A stretch of 57,419 bases of DNA from the NCBI RefSeq assembly GCF_001431465.1, contig NZ_LDJJ01000053.1:1-57419 (forward strand). Reading direction: 5' to 3'. A model generated the notes under the pieces. The model was not told the origin of the DNA and made no database searches. It saw only the letters and a list, made by a program, of their open reading frames with translations. This stretch comes from Stenotrophomonas terrae (GTDB taxonomy: Bacteria; Pseudomonadota; Gammaproteobacteria; Xanthomonadales; Xanthomonadaceae). The position numbers were made by a program, and so were the translations under genes. Position 1 is the stretch's first letter. Each line of letters begins with the position of its first letter. This document shows, piece after piece, positions 1 to 8,610 of this stretch.

Positions 1-3
1 GTG

Positions 4-129
4 CAGGGATCCGGGCAGGTCGCAGGAATCCGGGCAGGTCGCAGGAATCCGGGCAGGTCGCAGGAATCCGGGCAGGTCGCAGGAATCCGGGCAGGTCGCA
101 GGAATCCGGGTGGGTCGCAGGGATCCGAG
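4..129. repeat. 19-bp direct tandem repeat array, six units plus a partial seventh
   Basis: Six consecutive 19-bp units with consensus CAGGAATCCGGGCAGGTCG run from 4 to 117. Units 2 to 5 are identical; unit 1 has GGATCC instead of GAATCC and unit 6 has GGGTGGG instead of GGGCAGG. A partial seventh unit (118-129) ends in GATCCGAG and merges with the lead-in of the next hairpin repeat. A degenerate echo lies near 209-222. There are no spacers, so it is not a CRISPR. The array may continue beyond the left edge. Confidence 0.95.
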
Positions 130-172
130 CCCCTCTCCCGCCTGCGGGAGAGGGGTTGGGGTGAGGGCAGCT
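122..172. repeat. REP-like hairpin element, CCCCTCTCCCG family
   Basis: An 11-bp perfect stem (130-140 with 145-155, loop CCTG) is followed by TTGGGGTGAGGG. The same layout, with the same GATCCGAG lead-in and the same trailer, recurs at 23067-23120, and an inverted partner lies at 23003-23045. This makes it a dispersed intergenic repeat family, not a terminator specific to one gene. Confidence 0.85.
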
Positions 173-520
173 CTTCGCAACAAGGCTGAACAGGGCGCAT
201 TTGTGCGACTGCCCAGGTCGCATGGATAATGCGGCCCTCGTTGCATGCACCCGGCTCGTTGCCGGATGCGCCCGCTGTTTCACCCGCCCCGGGGCTCGTC
301 TTCGGAGCAGGGCGGGGCGGCGGATGGGGTGTTGATGGCGGCTTTTCGCAATCCGCGTCGGTTTTGCCGAAACAGGGTATTGGGCTGGCGCCTGCGCAAA
401 GGATCGCTGTTTGCGCAAATGCGCCACCCGGATGCCTGGGCTGGAAACAGGCCATCTACGCCAAAACCCCATAAATCCTGCTGTTGGCTGAAGCACCCCA
501 TACCTCGGCAGAGGGGTGAG
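173..520. other. Intergenic stretch with no recognised gene
   Basis: This stretch lies between the repeat block and the presumed S10 operon promoter. Short open frames exist on both strands, but none has a convincing ribosome binding site, a family resemblance or the codon bias of the neighbouring genes. No tuf or fusA coding sequence is present, although those genes usually precede rpsJ in this family. Confidence 0.6.
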
Positions 521-549
521 TTGCAATAGGCAAAAAATACTGACAGAAT
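521..549 (+). promoter_or_regulatory. Candidate S10 operon promoter
   Basis: TTGCAA (521-526) and CAGAAT (544-549) are separated by 17 bp, which includes an A-rich run. This is the best sigma70-type match upstream of rpsJ and would give a leader of roughly 280 nt. The call rests on consensus only. Confidence 0.45.
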
Positions 550-561
550 GCACGACCACTC

Positions 562-808
562 GCGGAAGGCTCGTTTACGAGGTTTCCGCAACCAGCGAAA
601 GGAGGGGCAGGACGCACCTCGTATTCGCCAGACAAGGACAGGTCGCGTGGCTCACTCCGGTTAACCGGGGTGATACCGCGCGTTTGAACATGTCTGGGGC
701 GGCCGGGAAACCGGGCCGCCCTGCTGTTTTGAAAGGATTCGCGCGATGGGCAGTGCTTCGGCGCTAAACGTCGTTTTCATGGGGTTCGGCACACTCAGGG
801 GCCGAACC
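562..808 (+). promoter_or_regulatory. Structured leader of the S10 operon
   Basis: Four hairpins lie in the presumed 5' leader. 562-589 pairs GCGGAA with TTCCGC, with an inner CTCG/CGAG stem and a TTTA loop. 657-668 is the palindrome CCGGTTAACCGG. 697-721 pairs GGGCGGCC with GGCCGCCC and is followed by a short T-run at 727-730, so it is terminator-like. 783-808 pairs GGTTCGGC with GCCGAACC perfectly, 32 nt before the rpsJ start. In E. coli the S10 leader is the target of L4 autoregulation; the same role here is inference. Confidence 0.5.
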
Positions 809-839
809 TGTCGCTCTTTAGACCTATAGGAACACCGTC

Positions 840-1151
840 ATGGCGGACCAAAAGATCCGAATTCGGTTGAAGGCGTTTGATCATCGTTTGATCGACCGTT
901 CGGCCAGCGAGATCGTTGAAACGGCAAAGCGGACCGGCGCGCAAGTGCGTGGCCCGATCCCTCTGCCCACCAAGATCGAGCGTTACACCATCCTCGTCTC
1001 CCCGCACGTCGACAAAGACGCGCGTGACCAGTACGAGACCCGCACGCACAAGCGCGTGCTCGATATCGTCGACCCCAACGACAAGACCGTGGACGCGCTG
1101 ATGAAGCTCGAACTGGCTGCCGGCGTCGACGTTCAGATCAAGCTGACCTGA
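840..1151 (+). CDS. rpsJ: 30S ribosomal protein S10
   Basis: S10 is a small head protein of the 30S subunit and also, as NusE, part of the antitermination complex with NusB. The 103-residue product has the usual bacterial length and begins [19 protein letters not shown], a typical S10 start. An AGGA ribosome site at 828-831 lies 8 nt before ATG 840. It is the first gene of the superoperon and follows a long structured leader. rplC starts 11 bp after its stop, so the two are clearly cotranscribed. Confidence 0.98.
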   Translation: MADQKIRIRLKAFDHRLIDRSASEIVETAKRTGAQVRGPIPLPTKIERYTILVSPHVDKDARDQYETRTHKRVLDIVDPNDKTVDALMKLELAAGVDVQIKLT

Positions 1152-1162
1152 GGACTACGACC

Positions 1163-1813
1163 ATGACGAAGAAATATTCGTTGGGCTTCGTGGGCCGCAA
1201 GGCTGGCATGAGCCGCGTTTTCACTGAAGATGGCCAGTCCATCCCAGTGACCCTGATTGAAGCCACCCCGAACCGCATCGCGCAGATCAAGACCGTCGAA
1301 ACCGACGGCTACAGCGCCGTGCAGGTGACCGTCGGCGCACGTCGCGCTGCACTGGTCAACAAGCCGGAAGCTGGTCACCTCGCCAAGGCGAAGGTTGAAG
1401 CCGGCCGTGGCCTGTGGGAATTCCGCGTTGAAGACGCACAGATCGGCGATTTCGCCGTCGGTGGCGAAATCAAGGCAGACATCTTTGAAGTCGGCCAGAC
1501 GGTAGACGTCCAGGGCGTCACCAAGGGTAAGGGCTTCCAGGGCACCATCAAGCGCTACAACTTCCGTATGGGCGATGCAACCCACGGTAACTCGCTGTCG
1601 CATCGCGCGCCGGGTTCCTTGGGCCAGCGCCAGACCCCGGGTCGCGTTTTCCCGGGCAAGAAGATGTCCGGCCACATGGGTTCGGTGCAGCAGAGCACGC
1701 AGAATCTGGAAGTGGTCAAGGTCGATGTCGAGCGTGGTCTGATTGCCATCCGCGGCGCCGTGCCTGGCGCAGCCGGTGGTGACGTGATCGTGCGTCCGGC
1801 TAGCAAGGCATAA
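1163..1813 (+). CDS. rplC: 50S ribosomal protein L3
   Basis: L3 binds 23S rRNA near its 3' end early in 50S assembly, and its extended loop reaches towards the peptidyl transferase centre. The 216-residue product starts [20 protein letters not shown] and contains the family segment [13 protein letters not shown], followed by the basic, glycine-rich extension ([20 protein letters not shown]) that forms the loop. Length and both segments match the family. It sits 11 bp after rpsJ and 12 bp before rplD, in the standard S10 order. Confidence 0.98.
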   Translation: MTKKYSLGFVGRKAGMSRVFTEDGQSIPVTLIEATPNRIAQIKTVETDGYSAVQVTVGARRAALVNKPEAGHLAKAKVEAGRGLWEFRVEDAQIGDFAVGGEIKADIFEVGQTVDVQGVTKGKGFQGTIKRYNFRMGDATHGNSLSHRAPGSLGQRQTPGRVFPGKKMSGHMGSVQQSTQNLEVVKVDVERGLIAIRGAVPGAAGGDVIVRPASKA

Positions 1814-1825
1814 GGAGAGATGACG

Positions 1826-2431
1826 ATGGAACTCGTTATCACGGGTAGCAACAACAAGGTCTCGGTCTCCGACGCCGTGTTCGGTCGCGATTTCAGCGAA
1901 GATCTGGTTCACCAGGTCGTCGTTGCCTACCGCAACGCCGCACGTTCGGGCACCAAGGCACAGAAGACGCGTTCTGAAGTGGCTGGTACCACCAAGAAGT
2001 CGAAGAAGCAGAAGGGTGGTGGCGCTCGTCACGGTGCCCTGACCGCTCCGATCTTCGTCGGCGGTGGTGTCACCTTCGCGGCCAAGCCGCGTAGCTTCGA
2101 ACAGAAGGTCAATCGTAAGCAGTATCGCGCCGCCATGTGCGCCATCCTGTCCGAGCTGAACCGCCAGGGCCGCCTGACCATCGTTGAGTCGTTCGATGTC
2201 GAAGCGACCAGCACCAAGGCTCTGATCACCAAGCTGGCTGGCCTGGAAGTGGGCAAGCGCCCGCTGATCGTCACCGAAGAAGCCACCGAGCACCTGTACC
2301 TGTCGGCTCGCAACATTCCCTACGTGGAAGTGCGTGACGTGCAGGGCCTGGACCCGGTTGCTCTGGTCGGTGCCGACACGGTCGTCATCACCGCTGACGC
2401 GGTCAAGAAGGTCGAGGAGTGGCTGGCATGA
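1826..2431 (+). CDS. rplD: 50S ribosomal protein L4
   Basis: L4 is a primary 23S rRNA binder whose extended loop lines the nascent-peptide tunnel; in E. coli it also represses its own operon by acting on the leader. The 201-residue product has the basic tunnel loop ([14 protein letters not shown], about residues 58-71). An ATG at 1820 is in frame, but the AGGAGA site at 1813-1818 is too close to it, so ATG 1826 ([10 protein letters not shown]) was chosen. The stop overlaps the rplW start by 4 bp, indicating translational coupling. Confidence 0.96.
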   Translation: MELVITGSNNKVSVSDAVFGRDFSEDLVHQVVVAYRNAARSGTKAQKTRSEVAGTTKKSKKQKGGGARHGALTAPIFVGGGVTFAAKPRSFEQKVNRKQYRAAMCAILSELNRQGRLTIVESFDVEATSTKALITKLAGLEVGKRPLIVTEEATEHLYLSARNIPYVEVRDVQGLDPVALVGADTVVITADAVKKVEEWLA

Positions 2432-2727
2432 GCGCCAACGAAAAAATCTTCAGCGTGCTGCGTGCACCGCGAGTCTCTGAAAAGACCGCGCGCCTGCAGG
2501 AAATCTCCAACCAATACGTCTTCGAAGTTTCGAACGAAGCCACCAAGGCCGATGTAAAGGCCGCGGTTGAGCAGCTGTTCGACGTCAAGGTCGAGTCGGT
2601 CAATGTGCTGAACGTGAAGGGCAAGAACAAGTCCTTCCGTAACCGTGCAGGCCGCCGCGGCGATTGGCGCAAGGCGTATGTGCGTCTCGCCGATGGCCAG
2701 TCCATCGATGTAACGGCCAAGGCCTGA
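2428..2727 (+). CDS. rplW: 50S ribosomal protein L23
   Basis: L23 lies at the tunnel exit, where trigger factor and SRP dock. The 99-residue product begins [19 protein letters not shown], a standard L23 N-terminus, and ends in the family's [15 protein letters not shown] segment. The frame is open to a GTG at 2419, but ATG 2428 fits the family N-terminus and the 4-bp ATGA overlap with rplD. rplB follows after 10 bp. Confidence 0.97.
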   Translation: MSANEKIFSVLRAPRVSEKTARLQEISNQYVFEVSNEATKADVKAAVEQLFDVKVESVNVLNVKGKNKSFRNRAGRRGDWRKAYVRLADGQSIDVTAKA

Positions 2728-2737
2728 GGTACATCCC

Positions 2738-3565
2738 ATGCCATTGATGAAATTCAAACCCACTTCTCCCGGCCGTCGTTCGGCCGTGCGCGTGGTCACT
2801 CCTGATCTGCACAAAGGCGCGCCGCATGCTGCGTTGCTGGAGCCGCAGAGCAAGTCCGGCGGTCGTAACCATCACGGCCGCATCACCACCCGTCACGTGG
2901 GTGGTGGTCACAAGCAGCACTACCGTCTGATTGACTTCAAGCGCAACAAGGAAGGCATCCCGGCACGCGTGGAACGTATCGAATACGATCCGAACCGCAC
3001 TGCCCATATCGCCCTGCTGTGCTATGTCGACGGCGAGCGTCGCTACATCATCGCCCCGAAGGGCCTGAAGGCGGGTGACCAGGTCATCTCGGGTGCTCAC
3101 GCCCCGATCAAGACCGGCAACACCCTGCCGCTGCGCAACATCCCGGTCGGTACCACCGTCCACGGGATCGAGCTGAAGCCGGGCAAGGGCGCTCAGATCG
3201 CTCGTGCTGCTGGTGCAGGCGTGCAGCTGGTCGCTCGTGAAGGCATCTACGCCACCCTGCGTCTGCGCTCGGGTGAAATGCGTAAGGTGCCGGTCGAATG
3301 CCGCGCCACCATCGGTGAAGTCGGTAACGATGAGCACAACCTGGAAAAGCTGGGCAAAGCTGGTGCCAAGCGCTGGCGCGGCGTCAAGCCGACCGTCCGC
3401 GGTGCGGCCATGAACCCGGTGGATCACCCGCACGGTGGTGGTGAAGCCAAGGCCGGCCAGGGTAATCCGCATCCGGTCACCCCGTGGGGTGTCCCGACCA
3501 AGGGTTACAAGACGCGCCATAACAAGCGCACTCAGCAGTTCATCGTCCGCGATCGTAGGGGCTAA
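2738..3565 (+). CDS. rplB: 50S ribosomal protein L2
   Basis: L2 is among the most conserved large-subunit proteins; it is needed for subunit association and supports the peptidyl transferase centre. The 275-residue product has the expected start ([15 protein letters not shown]) and the conserved C-terminal [15 protein letters not shown] region around residues 225-240, where the functionally important histidine lies. Length and motifs are complete. It sits between rplW and rpsS, with 6 bp to the latter. Confidence 0.98.
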   Translation: MPLMKFKPTSPGRRSAVRVVTPDLHKGAPHAALLEPQSKSGGRNHHGRITTRHVGGGHKQHYRLIDFKRNKEGIPARVERIEYDPNRTAHIALLCYVDGERRYIIAPKGLKAGDQVISGAHAPIKTGNTLPLRNIPVGTTVHGIELKPGKGAQIARAAGAGVQLVAREGIYATLRLRSGEMRKVPVECRATIGEVGNDEHNLEKLGKAGAKRWRGVKPTVRGAAMNPVDHPHGGGEAKAGQGNPHPVTPWGVPTKGYKTRHNKRTQQFIVRDRRG

Positions 3566-3571
3566 TCGACC

Positions 3572-3841
3572 ATGGCACGTTCACTCAAGAAGGGCCCGTT
3601 CGTCGATCACCACCTCGTCAAGAAGGTGGAGGCCGCTGCGGGCAGCAAGAAGCCGATCAAAACCTGGTCGCGCCGTTCCATGATCCTGCCGGAAATGGTA
3701 GGGGTCACCATCGCCGTTCATAACGGTAAGAACCACGTTCCGGTGCTCGTCAACGAGAACATGGTCGGCCACAAGCTCGGCGAATTTGCCGTCACCCGGA
3801 CCTTCAAGGGTCACGGTGGCGACAAGAAGTCGGGCAAGTAA
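3572..3841 (+). CDS. rpsS: 30S ribosomal protein S19
   Basis: S19 forms part of the 30S head with S13 and contacts the A-site finger of the large subunit. The 89-residue protein begins [19 protein letters not shown] and has the typical [15 protein letters not shown] and [11 protein letters not shown] segments. It is of full family length with no irregularities. The start lies 6 bp after rplB, and the stop is followed at once by AGGAGA, which serves rplV. Confidence 0.98.
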   Translation: MARSLKKGPFVDHHLVKKVEAAAGSKKPIKTWSRRSMILPEMVGVTIAVHNGKNHVPVLVNENMVGHKLGEFAVTRTFKGHGGDKKSGK

Positions 3842-3853
3842 GGAGAGATGACA

Positions 3854-4189
3854 ATGGAAGCGAAAGCAATCCTGCGCTCCGCGCGCATCTCTGCGCAGAA
3901 AGCTCGTCTGGTCGCTGACCAGGTGCGCGGTCTGCCGGCCGAGCGTGCGGTCAACCTGCTGAAGTTTTCGGATAAGAAGGCTGCCCACCTGATCAAGAAG
4001 GTGGTGGAGTCGGCTATCGCAAATGCCGAAAACAACCAGGGCGCTGACGTCGACGAGCTGAAGGTCCAGACCATCATGGTAGATGAAGGTCCGACCCTGA
4101 AGCGTTTCATGGCGCGGGCGAAAGGCCGCGGTACCCGCATCCTCAAGCGCACCAGCCACATCACTGTGGTTGTGGGCGCCGGCAAGTAA
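3854..4189 (+). CDS. rplV: 50S ribosomal protein L22
   Basis: L22 binds several 23S rRNA domains, and its beta hairpin narrows the exit tunnel near the macrolide site. The 111-residue form begins [19 protein letters not shown]. An in-frame ATG at 3848 is only 1 nt from the AGGAGA site (3841-3846), so ATG 3854 with 7-nt spacing was chosen, mirroring rplD. The tunnel hairpin is visible near the C-terminus ([20 protein letters not shown]). Confidence 0.96.
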   Translation: MEAKAILRSARISAQKARLVADQVRGLPAERAVNLLKFSDKKAAHLIKKVVESAIANAENNQGADVDELKVQTIMVDEGPTLKRFMARAKGRGTRILKRTSHITVVVGAGK

Positions 4190-4207
4190 GCGGAAAGGAT
4201 AAAGACC

Positions 4208-4942
4208 ATGGGTCATAAAGTTCATCCGGTTGGTATCCGCCTCGGTATTTCCAAGGACTGGAACTCCAAGTGGTACGCCAACAAGGCCGAGTTTGCTGGT
4301 TACCTGGCAGCCGACCTGAAAGTACGTGAGATGCTGCGCAAGAAGCTTGCTCAGGCTGGCATCTCCAAGATCCTCATCGAGCGTCCGGCAAAGACCGCTC
4401 GCGTGACGATTCACACCGCCCGTCCGGGCGTGGTGATCGGCAAGCGCGGTGAGGACATCGAAAAGCTGCGTAAGGAAGTGAGCGAAATGATGGGCGTCCC
4501 GGCGCACATCAACGTCACCGAAGTGCGCAAGCCGGAGTTGGACGCACAGCTGGTTGCCGAGTCGATCGCGCAGCAGCTGGAGCGCCGCATCATGTTCCGC
4601 CGTGCAATGAAGCGCTCGGTCGGCAACGCGATGCGCCTGGGTGCCCTGGGCATCAAGGTCAACGTCGGCGGCCGCTTGAACGGCGCTGAAATCGCTCGTT
4701 CGGAGTGGTACCGCGAAGGCCGCGTGCCGTTGCACACCCTGCGTGCGGATATCGACTACGGTTTCGCTGAAGCCAGCACCACCTACGGCATCATCGGCAT
4801 CAAGGTTTGGATCTACAAGGGTGAAGTCTTTGATTTCTCCCAGGTTGGCCAGGAAAAGCAGGACGACAGCCCGCGCAACGATCGTAATGATCGCGGCGAC
4901 CGCGGTGACCGTCCGTCGCGCCCGGCTCGTGAAGCGAGGTAA
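4208..4942 (+). CDS. rpsC: 30S ribosomal protein S3
   Basis: S3 sits at the mRNA entry channel and contributes to the ribosomal helicase function with S4 and S5. The 244-residue product has the KH domain with GXXG loop ([13 protein letters not shown], about residues 77-89) and a C-terminal domain ending around KGEVFDFSQ. After that comes a charged low-complexity tail of about 30 residues rich in D, R and N ([14 protein letters not shown]), which is longer than in E. coli S3 and probably disordered. Confidence 0.98.
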   Translation: MGHKVHPVGIRLGISKDWNSKWYANKAEFAGYLAADLKVREMLRKKLAQAGISKILIERPAKTARVTIHTARPGVVIGKRGEDIEKLRKEVSEMMGVPAHINVTEVRKPELDAQLVAESIAQQLERRIMFRRAMKRSVGNAMRLGALGIKVNVGGRLNGAEIARSEWYREGRVPLHTLRADIDYGFAEASTTYGIIGIKVWIYKGEVFDFSQVGQEKQDDSPRNDRNDRGDRGDRPSRPAREAR

Positions 4943-4947
4943 CGGCA

Positions 4948-5361
4948 ATGTTGCAACCCAAGCGAACCAAATACCGCAAGATGTTCAAAGGCCGCAATGA
5001 CGGCCTGAGCTGGAGCGCAAACGCCGTCAGCTTCGGCGAGTACGGTCTGAAGGCTACTGCCCACGGTCAGCTGACTGCGCGTCAGATCGAAGCGGCTCGC
5101 CGCTCGATCAGCCGCTACGTCAAGCGCGGCGGCAAGATGTGGATCCGTGTGTTCCCCGACAAGCCGATCACCAAGAAGCCCATCGAAGTCCGAATGGGTG
5201 CTGGTAAGGGTGGCGTGGAATACTGGGTCGCTCAGATCCAGCCGGGCCGCATGATTTATGAAGTCGAGGGCGTGACTGAGGAAGTGGCACGCGAGGCGTT
5301 CCGCCTGGCCGCTGCCAAGCTCTCGGTGACCACCACTTTCGTAACCCGGACGGTGCGCTGA
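4948..5361 (+). CDS. rplP: 50S ribosomal protein L16
   Basis: L16 organises the A-site tRNA elbow region of the 50S subunit and is incorporated late in assembly. The 137-residue product starts [19 protein letters not shown] and carries the conserved [13 protein letters not shown] and [13 protein letters not shown] segments. The arginine used for hydroxylation in E. coli lies in the latter region, but modification cannot be judged from DNA. Its TGA overlaps the rpmC ATG by one base (TGATG), implying coupled translation. Confidence 0.98.
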   Translation: MLQPKRTKYRKMFKGRNDGLSWSANAVSFGEYGLKATAHGQLTARQIEAARRSISRYVKRGGKMWIRVFPDKPITKKPIEVRMGAGKGGVEYWVAQIQPGRMIYEVEGVTEEVAREAFRLAAAKLSVTTTFVTRTVR

Positions 5362-5546
5362 TGGACATCAAACAACTCCGCGAGAAGTCGGCTGACGATC
5401 TCAAGGCCCACCTGACCGACCTGCGTAAGGAGCAGTTCTCGCTCCGTATGCAGCAGGTCACCGGCCAGCTGCCGAAGACTCACGAAACCCGTCGGGTGCG
5501 CCGCGAGATTGCTCGCGTCAAGCACCTGATCGGCAGCACGAAGTAA
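5361..5546 (+). CDS. rpmC: 50S ribosomal protein L29
   Basis: L29 is a short helical protein near the exit tunnel, next to L23. The 61-residue product [18 protein letters not shown]... is of normal length, with the [15 protein letters not shown] and [14 protein letters not shown] helices of the family. It begins within the stop of rplP (one-base overlap) and has no independent ribosome site, so it is probably translated by re-initiation. rpsQ follows 11 bp later. Confidence 0.98.
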   Translation: MDIKQLREKSADDLKAHLTDLRKEQFSLRMQQVTGQLPKTHETRRVRREIARVKHLIGSTK

Positions 5547-5557
5547 GGATGGCTGCT

Positions 5558-5827
5558 ATGAGCGAAAATACTGAAAGCAAGACGCTGCGCACGGTCGAAG
5601 GCCGTGTCGTCAGCAACAAGATGGACAAGACGGTCACCGTGTTGGTGGAGCGCCAGGTCAAGCACCCGTTGTACGGCAAGTACATCAAGCGCTCGTCCAA
5701 GCTGCACGCACACGACGCCGACAACACCTGCAAAGAAGGTGATGTCGTTCGTGTGACCGAGATTGCTCCGATGTCCAAGACCAAGAACTGGCGCGTGGTG
5801 GAAGTCATCACGCGTGCGGCTGAATAA
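5558..5827 (+). CDS. rpsQ: 30S ribosomal protein S17
   Basis: S17 is an OB-fold primary binder of the 16S rRNA 5' domain. The reading frame is open from ATG 5549, but the family-like N-terminus ([19 protein letters not shown]) begins at ATG 5558, giving 89 residues and better spacing from the AAGG at 5545-5548. The conserved [11 protein letters not shown] and [16 protein letters not shown] segments are intact. It belongs to the last part of the S10 gene block. Confidence 0.95.
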   Translation: MSENTESKTLRTVEGRVVSNKMDKTVTVLVERQVKHPLYGKYIKRSSKLHAHDADNTCKEGDVVRVTEIAPMSKTKNWRVVEVITRAAE

Positions 5828-5840
5828 GGAGATCTGACTC

Positions 5841-6209
5841 ATGATTCAGATGCAGAGCTACCTTGACGCTGCGGACAACTCCGGTGCCAAGGAACTGATG
5901 TGCATCAAGGTGCTTGGTGGTTCCAAGCGCCGTTATGCCCACATCGGCGACATCATCAAGGTCACCGTGAAGGACGCAATTCCGCGCGGCAAAGTCAAGA
6001 AGGGTGAAGTGTATGACGCCGTCGTGGTGCGTACCCGTAAGGGTGTGCGTCGCGCCGATGGCTCGCTGATCCGTTTCGACGGCAACGCTGCGGTCCTGCT
6101 CAACAACAAGCAAGAGCCGATCGGCACCCGCATCTTCGGACCGGTGACCCGTGAACTTCGTTCCGAGAAGTTCATGAAGATCGTCTCGCTCGCTCCCGAA
6201 GTTCTGTGA
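5841..6209 (+). CDS. rplN: 50S ribosomal protein L14
   Basis: L14 is a beta-barrel protein at the subunit interface that forms bridges to 16S rRNA and is the docking site of the silencing factor RsfS. The 122-residue product starts [19 protein letters not shown] and ends in [13 protein letters not shown], both diagnostic. An AGGAGAT site lies just upstream. This is the first gene of the classical spc set; only 13 bp separates it from rpsQ and no promoter is evident, so it reads on from S10. Confidence 0.98.
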   Translation: MIQMQSYLDAADNSGAKELMCIKVLGGSKRRYAHIGDIIKVTVKDAIPRGKVKKGEVYDAVVVRTRKGVRRADGSLIRFDGNAAVLLNNKQEPIGTRIFGPVTRELRSEKFMKIVSLAPEVL

Positions 6210-6225
6210 GCGCCAGGAGATAATC

Positions 6226-6543
6226 ATGGCTAACCGTATCAAGAAGGGCGACCAGGTCGTCGTCAACACCGGCAAGGACAAGGGCAAGCAGGGCGAAGTC
6301 GTCCGCGTCGACGGCGATCGTGTGATCGTCGCCAACGTGAACATCGTCAAGCGCCACACCAAGCCGAACCCGCAGGCAGGTGTTGCCGGCGGCGTGGTCG
6401 AGCGTGAAGCGTCGATCCATATCTCCAACGTGAATGTGCTGAACCCGGCTTCGGGCAAGGGCGAGCGCGTTGGCTTCAAGGTGCTGGAGGATGGACGCAA
6501 ACTGCGTGTGTTCCGCTCCAGCGGTGAGGCGCTCGACGCCTAA
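6226..6543 (+). CDS. rplX: 50S ribosomal protein L24
   Basis: L24 is one of the two assembly initiator proteins of the 50S subunit and binds the 5' end of 23S rRNA. The 105-residue product has the KOW motif near the N-terminus ([24 protein letters not shown], roughly residues 4-27) and the [12 protein letters not shown] segment. Length is standard. It lies 16 bp after rplN and 10 bp before rplE. Confidence 0.98.
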   Translation: MANRIKKGDQVVVNTGKDKGKQGEVVRVDGDRVIVANVNIVKRHTKPNPQAGVAGGVVEREASIHISNVNVLNPASGKGERVGFKVLEDGRKLRVFRSSGEALDA

Positions 6544-6553
6544 GGACTGACCG

Positions 6554-7096
6554 ATGAATTCACGTCTCGAAAAGTTTTACAAGGAAGAAGTGGTGCCGGC
6601 GCTGACCAAGCAGTTCGGTTACACCAATCCGATGCAGGTCCCGCGTCTGGTCAAGGTCACCTTGAACATGGGCGTTGGTGAAGCTGCGACCAACAAGAAG
6701 GTTCTTGAAAACGCCGTTGGCGACATGACCAAGATCACCGGCCAGAAGCCGGTCATCACCAAGTCGCGCGTCTCGGTGGCTTCGTTCAAGATCCGTGATG
6801 GTTGGCCGATCGGCTGCAAGGTCACGCTGCGTCGTGACACCATGTTTGAGTTCCTGGATCGCCTGATCAACATCTCGCTGCCGCGCGTGCGTGACTTCCG
6901 CGGCGTGTCGGGTCGTTCGTTCGACGGTCGTGGCAACTTCAACATGGGTGTGAAGGAACAGATCATCTTCCCGGAAATCGATTTCGACGCCGTCGATGCG
7001 ATCCGCGGTATGGATATCGCCATCACCACCACCGCCAAGACTGACGCGGAAGCGAAGGCGCTGCTCGCAGCGTTCAAGTTCCCGTTCCGTAACTGA
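6554..7096 (+). CDS. rplE: 50S ribosomal protein L5
   Basis: L5 binds 5S rRNA with L18 and L25 and forms the central protuberance. The 180-residue product contains the L5 signatures [15 protein letters not shown] (near residue 25) and [13 protein letters not shown]. In E. coli the mRNA around the rplE start is the target of S8 repression of the spc operon; no comparable structure was recognised at the start here. It ends in FKFPFRN, as is usual for the family. Confidence 0.98.
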   Translation: MNSRLEKFYKEEVVPALTKQFGYTNPMQVPRLVKVTLNMGVGEAATNKKVLENAVGDMTKITGQKPVITKSRVSVASFKIRDGWPIGCKVTLRRDTMFEFLDRLINISLPRVRDFRGVSGRSFDGRGNFNMGVKEQIIFPEIDFDAVDAIRGMDIAITTTAKTDAEAKALLAAFKFPFRN

Positions 7097-7114
7097 TTCG
7101 TCGAGGATACCGAA

Positions 7115-7420
7115 ATGGCAAAGACCTCAATGGTCAACCGCGACATCAAGCGGAAGAAGCTGGCAGTGAAGTACGCCGACAAGCGTGCAGCTCTGAAGAA
7201 GATCGTGTCCTCGGTGGACGCGAGCTACGAAGAGAAGGCTGAAGCCGTGATCAAGTTGTCGAAGCTGCCGCGCGATTCGTCGCCGAGCCGCCATCGCAAC
7301 CGTTGCGAGCTGTCGGGCCGCCCGCGTGGCGTGTACAGCAAGTTCGGCCTCGGCCGTAACAAGCTGCGCGAAGCCACCATGCGCGGTGACGTGCCGGGCC
7401 TGCGCAAGGCAAGCTGGTAA
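7115..7420 (+). CDS. rpsN: 30S ribosomal protein S14, zinc-independent type
   Basis: S14 helps build the 30S head near the A site. At 101 residues it is the long form; it has a single cysteine (in [12 protein letters not shown]) and no CxxC pairs, so it is the zinc-independent type. The conserved [16 protein letters not shown] and [10 protein letters not shown] segments are intact. Unlike in most relatives, it is followed by a 215-bp gap with a terminator-like hairpin and a promoter-like box before rpsH. Confidence 0.98.
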   Translation: MAKTSMVNRDIKRKKLAVKYADKRAALKKIVSSVDASYEEKAEAVIKLSKLPRDSSPSRHRNRCELSGRPRGVYSKFGLGRNKLREATMRGDVPGLRKASW

Positions 7421-7432
7421 GCAACAACCCGG

Positions 7433-7450
7433 CCGGGCCGCAAGGCCCGG
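7433..7450 (+). promoter_or_regulatory. GNRA-capped hairpin after rpsN
   Basis: CCGGGCC (7433-7439), loop GCAA and GGCCCGG (7444-7450) form a perfect 7-bp stem 13 nt after the rpsN stop. There is no T-run, so this is more likely an mRNA 3'-end or processing structure than a terminator. Confidence 0.7.
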
Positions 7451-7484
7451 TCAGGTCGCCGGAAGGGCAACCTGAAGGTAAAGC

Positions 7485-7513
7485 AAAAAGTCCGACGCAA
7501 GTCGGGCTTTTTG
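7485..7513 (+). terminator. Intrinsic terminator or attenuator between rpsN and rpsH
   Basis: A 12-bp stem pairs AAAAAGTCCGAC (7485-7496) with GTCGGGCTTTTT (7501-7512), with one G-U pair and a GCAA loop. The right arm ends in five T, the form of a rho-independent terminator. Its place inside an essential ribosomal transcription unit suggests partial termination. Confidence 0.75.
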
Positions 7514-7516
7514 TCG

Positions 7517-7522
7517 TATAAT
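7517..7522 (+). promoter_or_regulatory. Perfect -10 box directly after the rpsN-rpsH terminator
   Basis: TATAAT (6/6) starts 4 nt after the terminator T-run. No good -35 is visible: the position 17 bp upstream reads GACGCA and lies inside the terminator stem. A promoter here would restart transcription 100 nt before rpsH. The leader that follows has two competing pairings (GCCTG 7533-7537 with CAGGC 7545-7549, or CCTGCC with GGCAGG). Confidence 0.45.
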
Positions 7523-7635
7523 CCCGCTCCTTGCCTGCCCGAAACAGGCGGCAGGTGCGTCAAGGGCCCTGGCCCATCCCAGGAAAACACAAGATTTTCG
7601 CGAAAGCGGATATCGGTGCACTCAAAGGTATTTAC

Positions 7636-8034
7636 ATGAGCATGACTGATCCCATCGCCGACCTGCTGGTACGCATTCGAAATGCGGCCGCGGTTGGCAA
7701 GCAGACGGTGAAAGCCCCGTCGTCCAAGGTCAAGGTGGCTATTGCCCAGGTCCTGAAGGATGAGGGTTACATCACTGACCTGCGCGTCAACAACATCGAA
7801 AACAACAAGGCCGAGATCGAAATCGTCCTGAAGTATTTCGAGGGCAAGCCGGTCATCGCGACCCTGAAGCGCTTCTCGCGTTCGGGTCTGCGCCAGTACC
7901 GTGGCAAGTCCGATCTGCCGAAGGTCATGAATGGCCTGGGTATTTCGATCATTTCCACCTCCAAAGGCATCATGACTGATGCGCAGGCGCGCCAGTTGGG
8001 CGTCGGCGGCGAAGTCCTGTGCTTCGTGGCCTAA
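7636..8034 (+). CDS. rpsH: 30S ribosomal protein S8
   Basis: S8 is a primary 16S rRNA central-domain binder and, in E. coli, the autogenous repressor of the spc operon. The frame is open from 7531, but the family N-terminus [17 protein letters not shown] begins at ATG 7636, preceded by AAAGGT (7624-7629), giving 132 residues. The C-terminal [26 protein letters not shown] region is typical. Because S8 is the known regulator, the unusual terminator/promoter element just upstream is worth noting. Confidence 0.96.
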   Translation: MSMTDPIADLLVRIRNAAAVGKQTVKAPSSKVKVAIAQVLKDEGYITDLRVNNIENNKAEIEIVLKYFEGKPVIATLKRFSRSGLRQYRGKSDLPKVMNGLGISIISTSKGIMTDAQARQLGVGGEVLCFVA

Positions 8035-8049
8035 GGGAAGGAGTCCACT

Positions 8050-8577
8050 ATGTCCCGTGTAGCCAAGAAGCCGATCAACCTGCCCAAGGGCGTTGAACTG
8101 ACCATCCAGCCGGAAGTTGTAAGCGTGAAGGGCCCGAAGGGCTCGCTGTCGCTGAACAAGGCCGCTGGCGTTGAAATCACTCTCGACAATGGCGTTGCCA
8201 CCCTGAGCCCGCAGGATATTTCCTTCGACGCGCTGGCCGGTACCGTCCGTTCGATCCTGGCCAACATGGTGCAGGGCGTGTCCGAAGGCTTCGAGCGCAA
8301 GCTTGAGCTGGTTGGCGTGGGTTACCGCGCTGCCATGCAGGGCAAGGACCTGAATCTGTCGCTGGGCTTCTCCCATCCTGTCCTGTTCGTGGCGCCGGAA
8401 GGCATCACCCTGTCGACCCCGACGCAGACGGAAATCGTCGTGCAGGGCGTGGACAAGCAGGTTGTCGGTGAAGTTGCCGCCAAGATCCGCGGTTTCCGTC
8501 CGCCGGAGCCCTATAAGGGCAAGGGTGTGAAGTACGCCGGTGAAGTCATCATTCGCAAGGAAGCCAAGAAGGCCTAA
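8050..8577 (+). CDS. rplF: 50S ribosomal protein L6
   Basis: L6 stabilises the sarcin-ricin and GTPase-associated regions of the 50S subunit. The 175-residue protein begins [19 protein letters not shown], has the two tandem L6 alpha/beta folds, and ends with the conserved [15 protein letters not shown] segment and a lysine-rich tail. Length and motifs match the family. It is spaced 15 bp from rpsH with a clear GGAAGGAG site. Confidence 0.98.
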   Translation: MSRVAKKPINLPKGVELTIQPEVVSVKGPKGSLSLNKAAGVEITLDNGVATLSPQDISFDALAGTVRSILANMVQGVSEGFERKLELVGVGYRAAMQGKDLNLSLGFSHPVLFVAPEGITLSTPTQTEIVVQGVDKQVVGEVAAKIRGFRPPEPYKGKGVKYAGEVIIRKEAKKA

Positions 8578-8610
8578 TTCTTAGGTTTTCAGCTTTCGAG
8601 GATAAAGAAC

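Noticed and set aside
4..129. CRISPR-like repeat array
   Set aside because: Units are directly adjacent with no spacers and no cas genes are present.
280..591. 103-codon - strand frame in the region before rpsJ
   Set aside because: No ribosome site, no family likeness, and it overlaps the proposed promoter and leader.
7531..7635. N-terminal extension of S8
   Set aside because: It would translate the leader structures; the family N-terminus begins at 7636.
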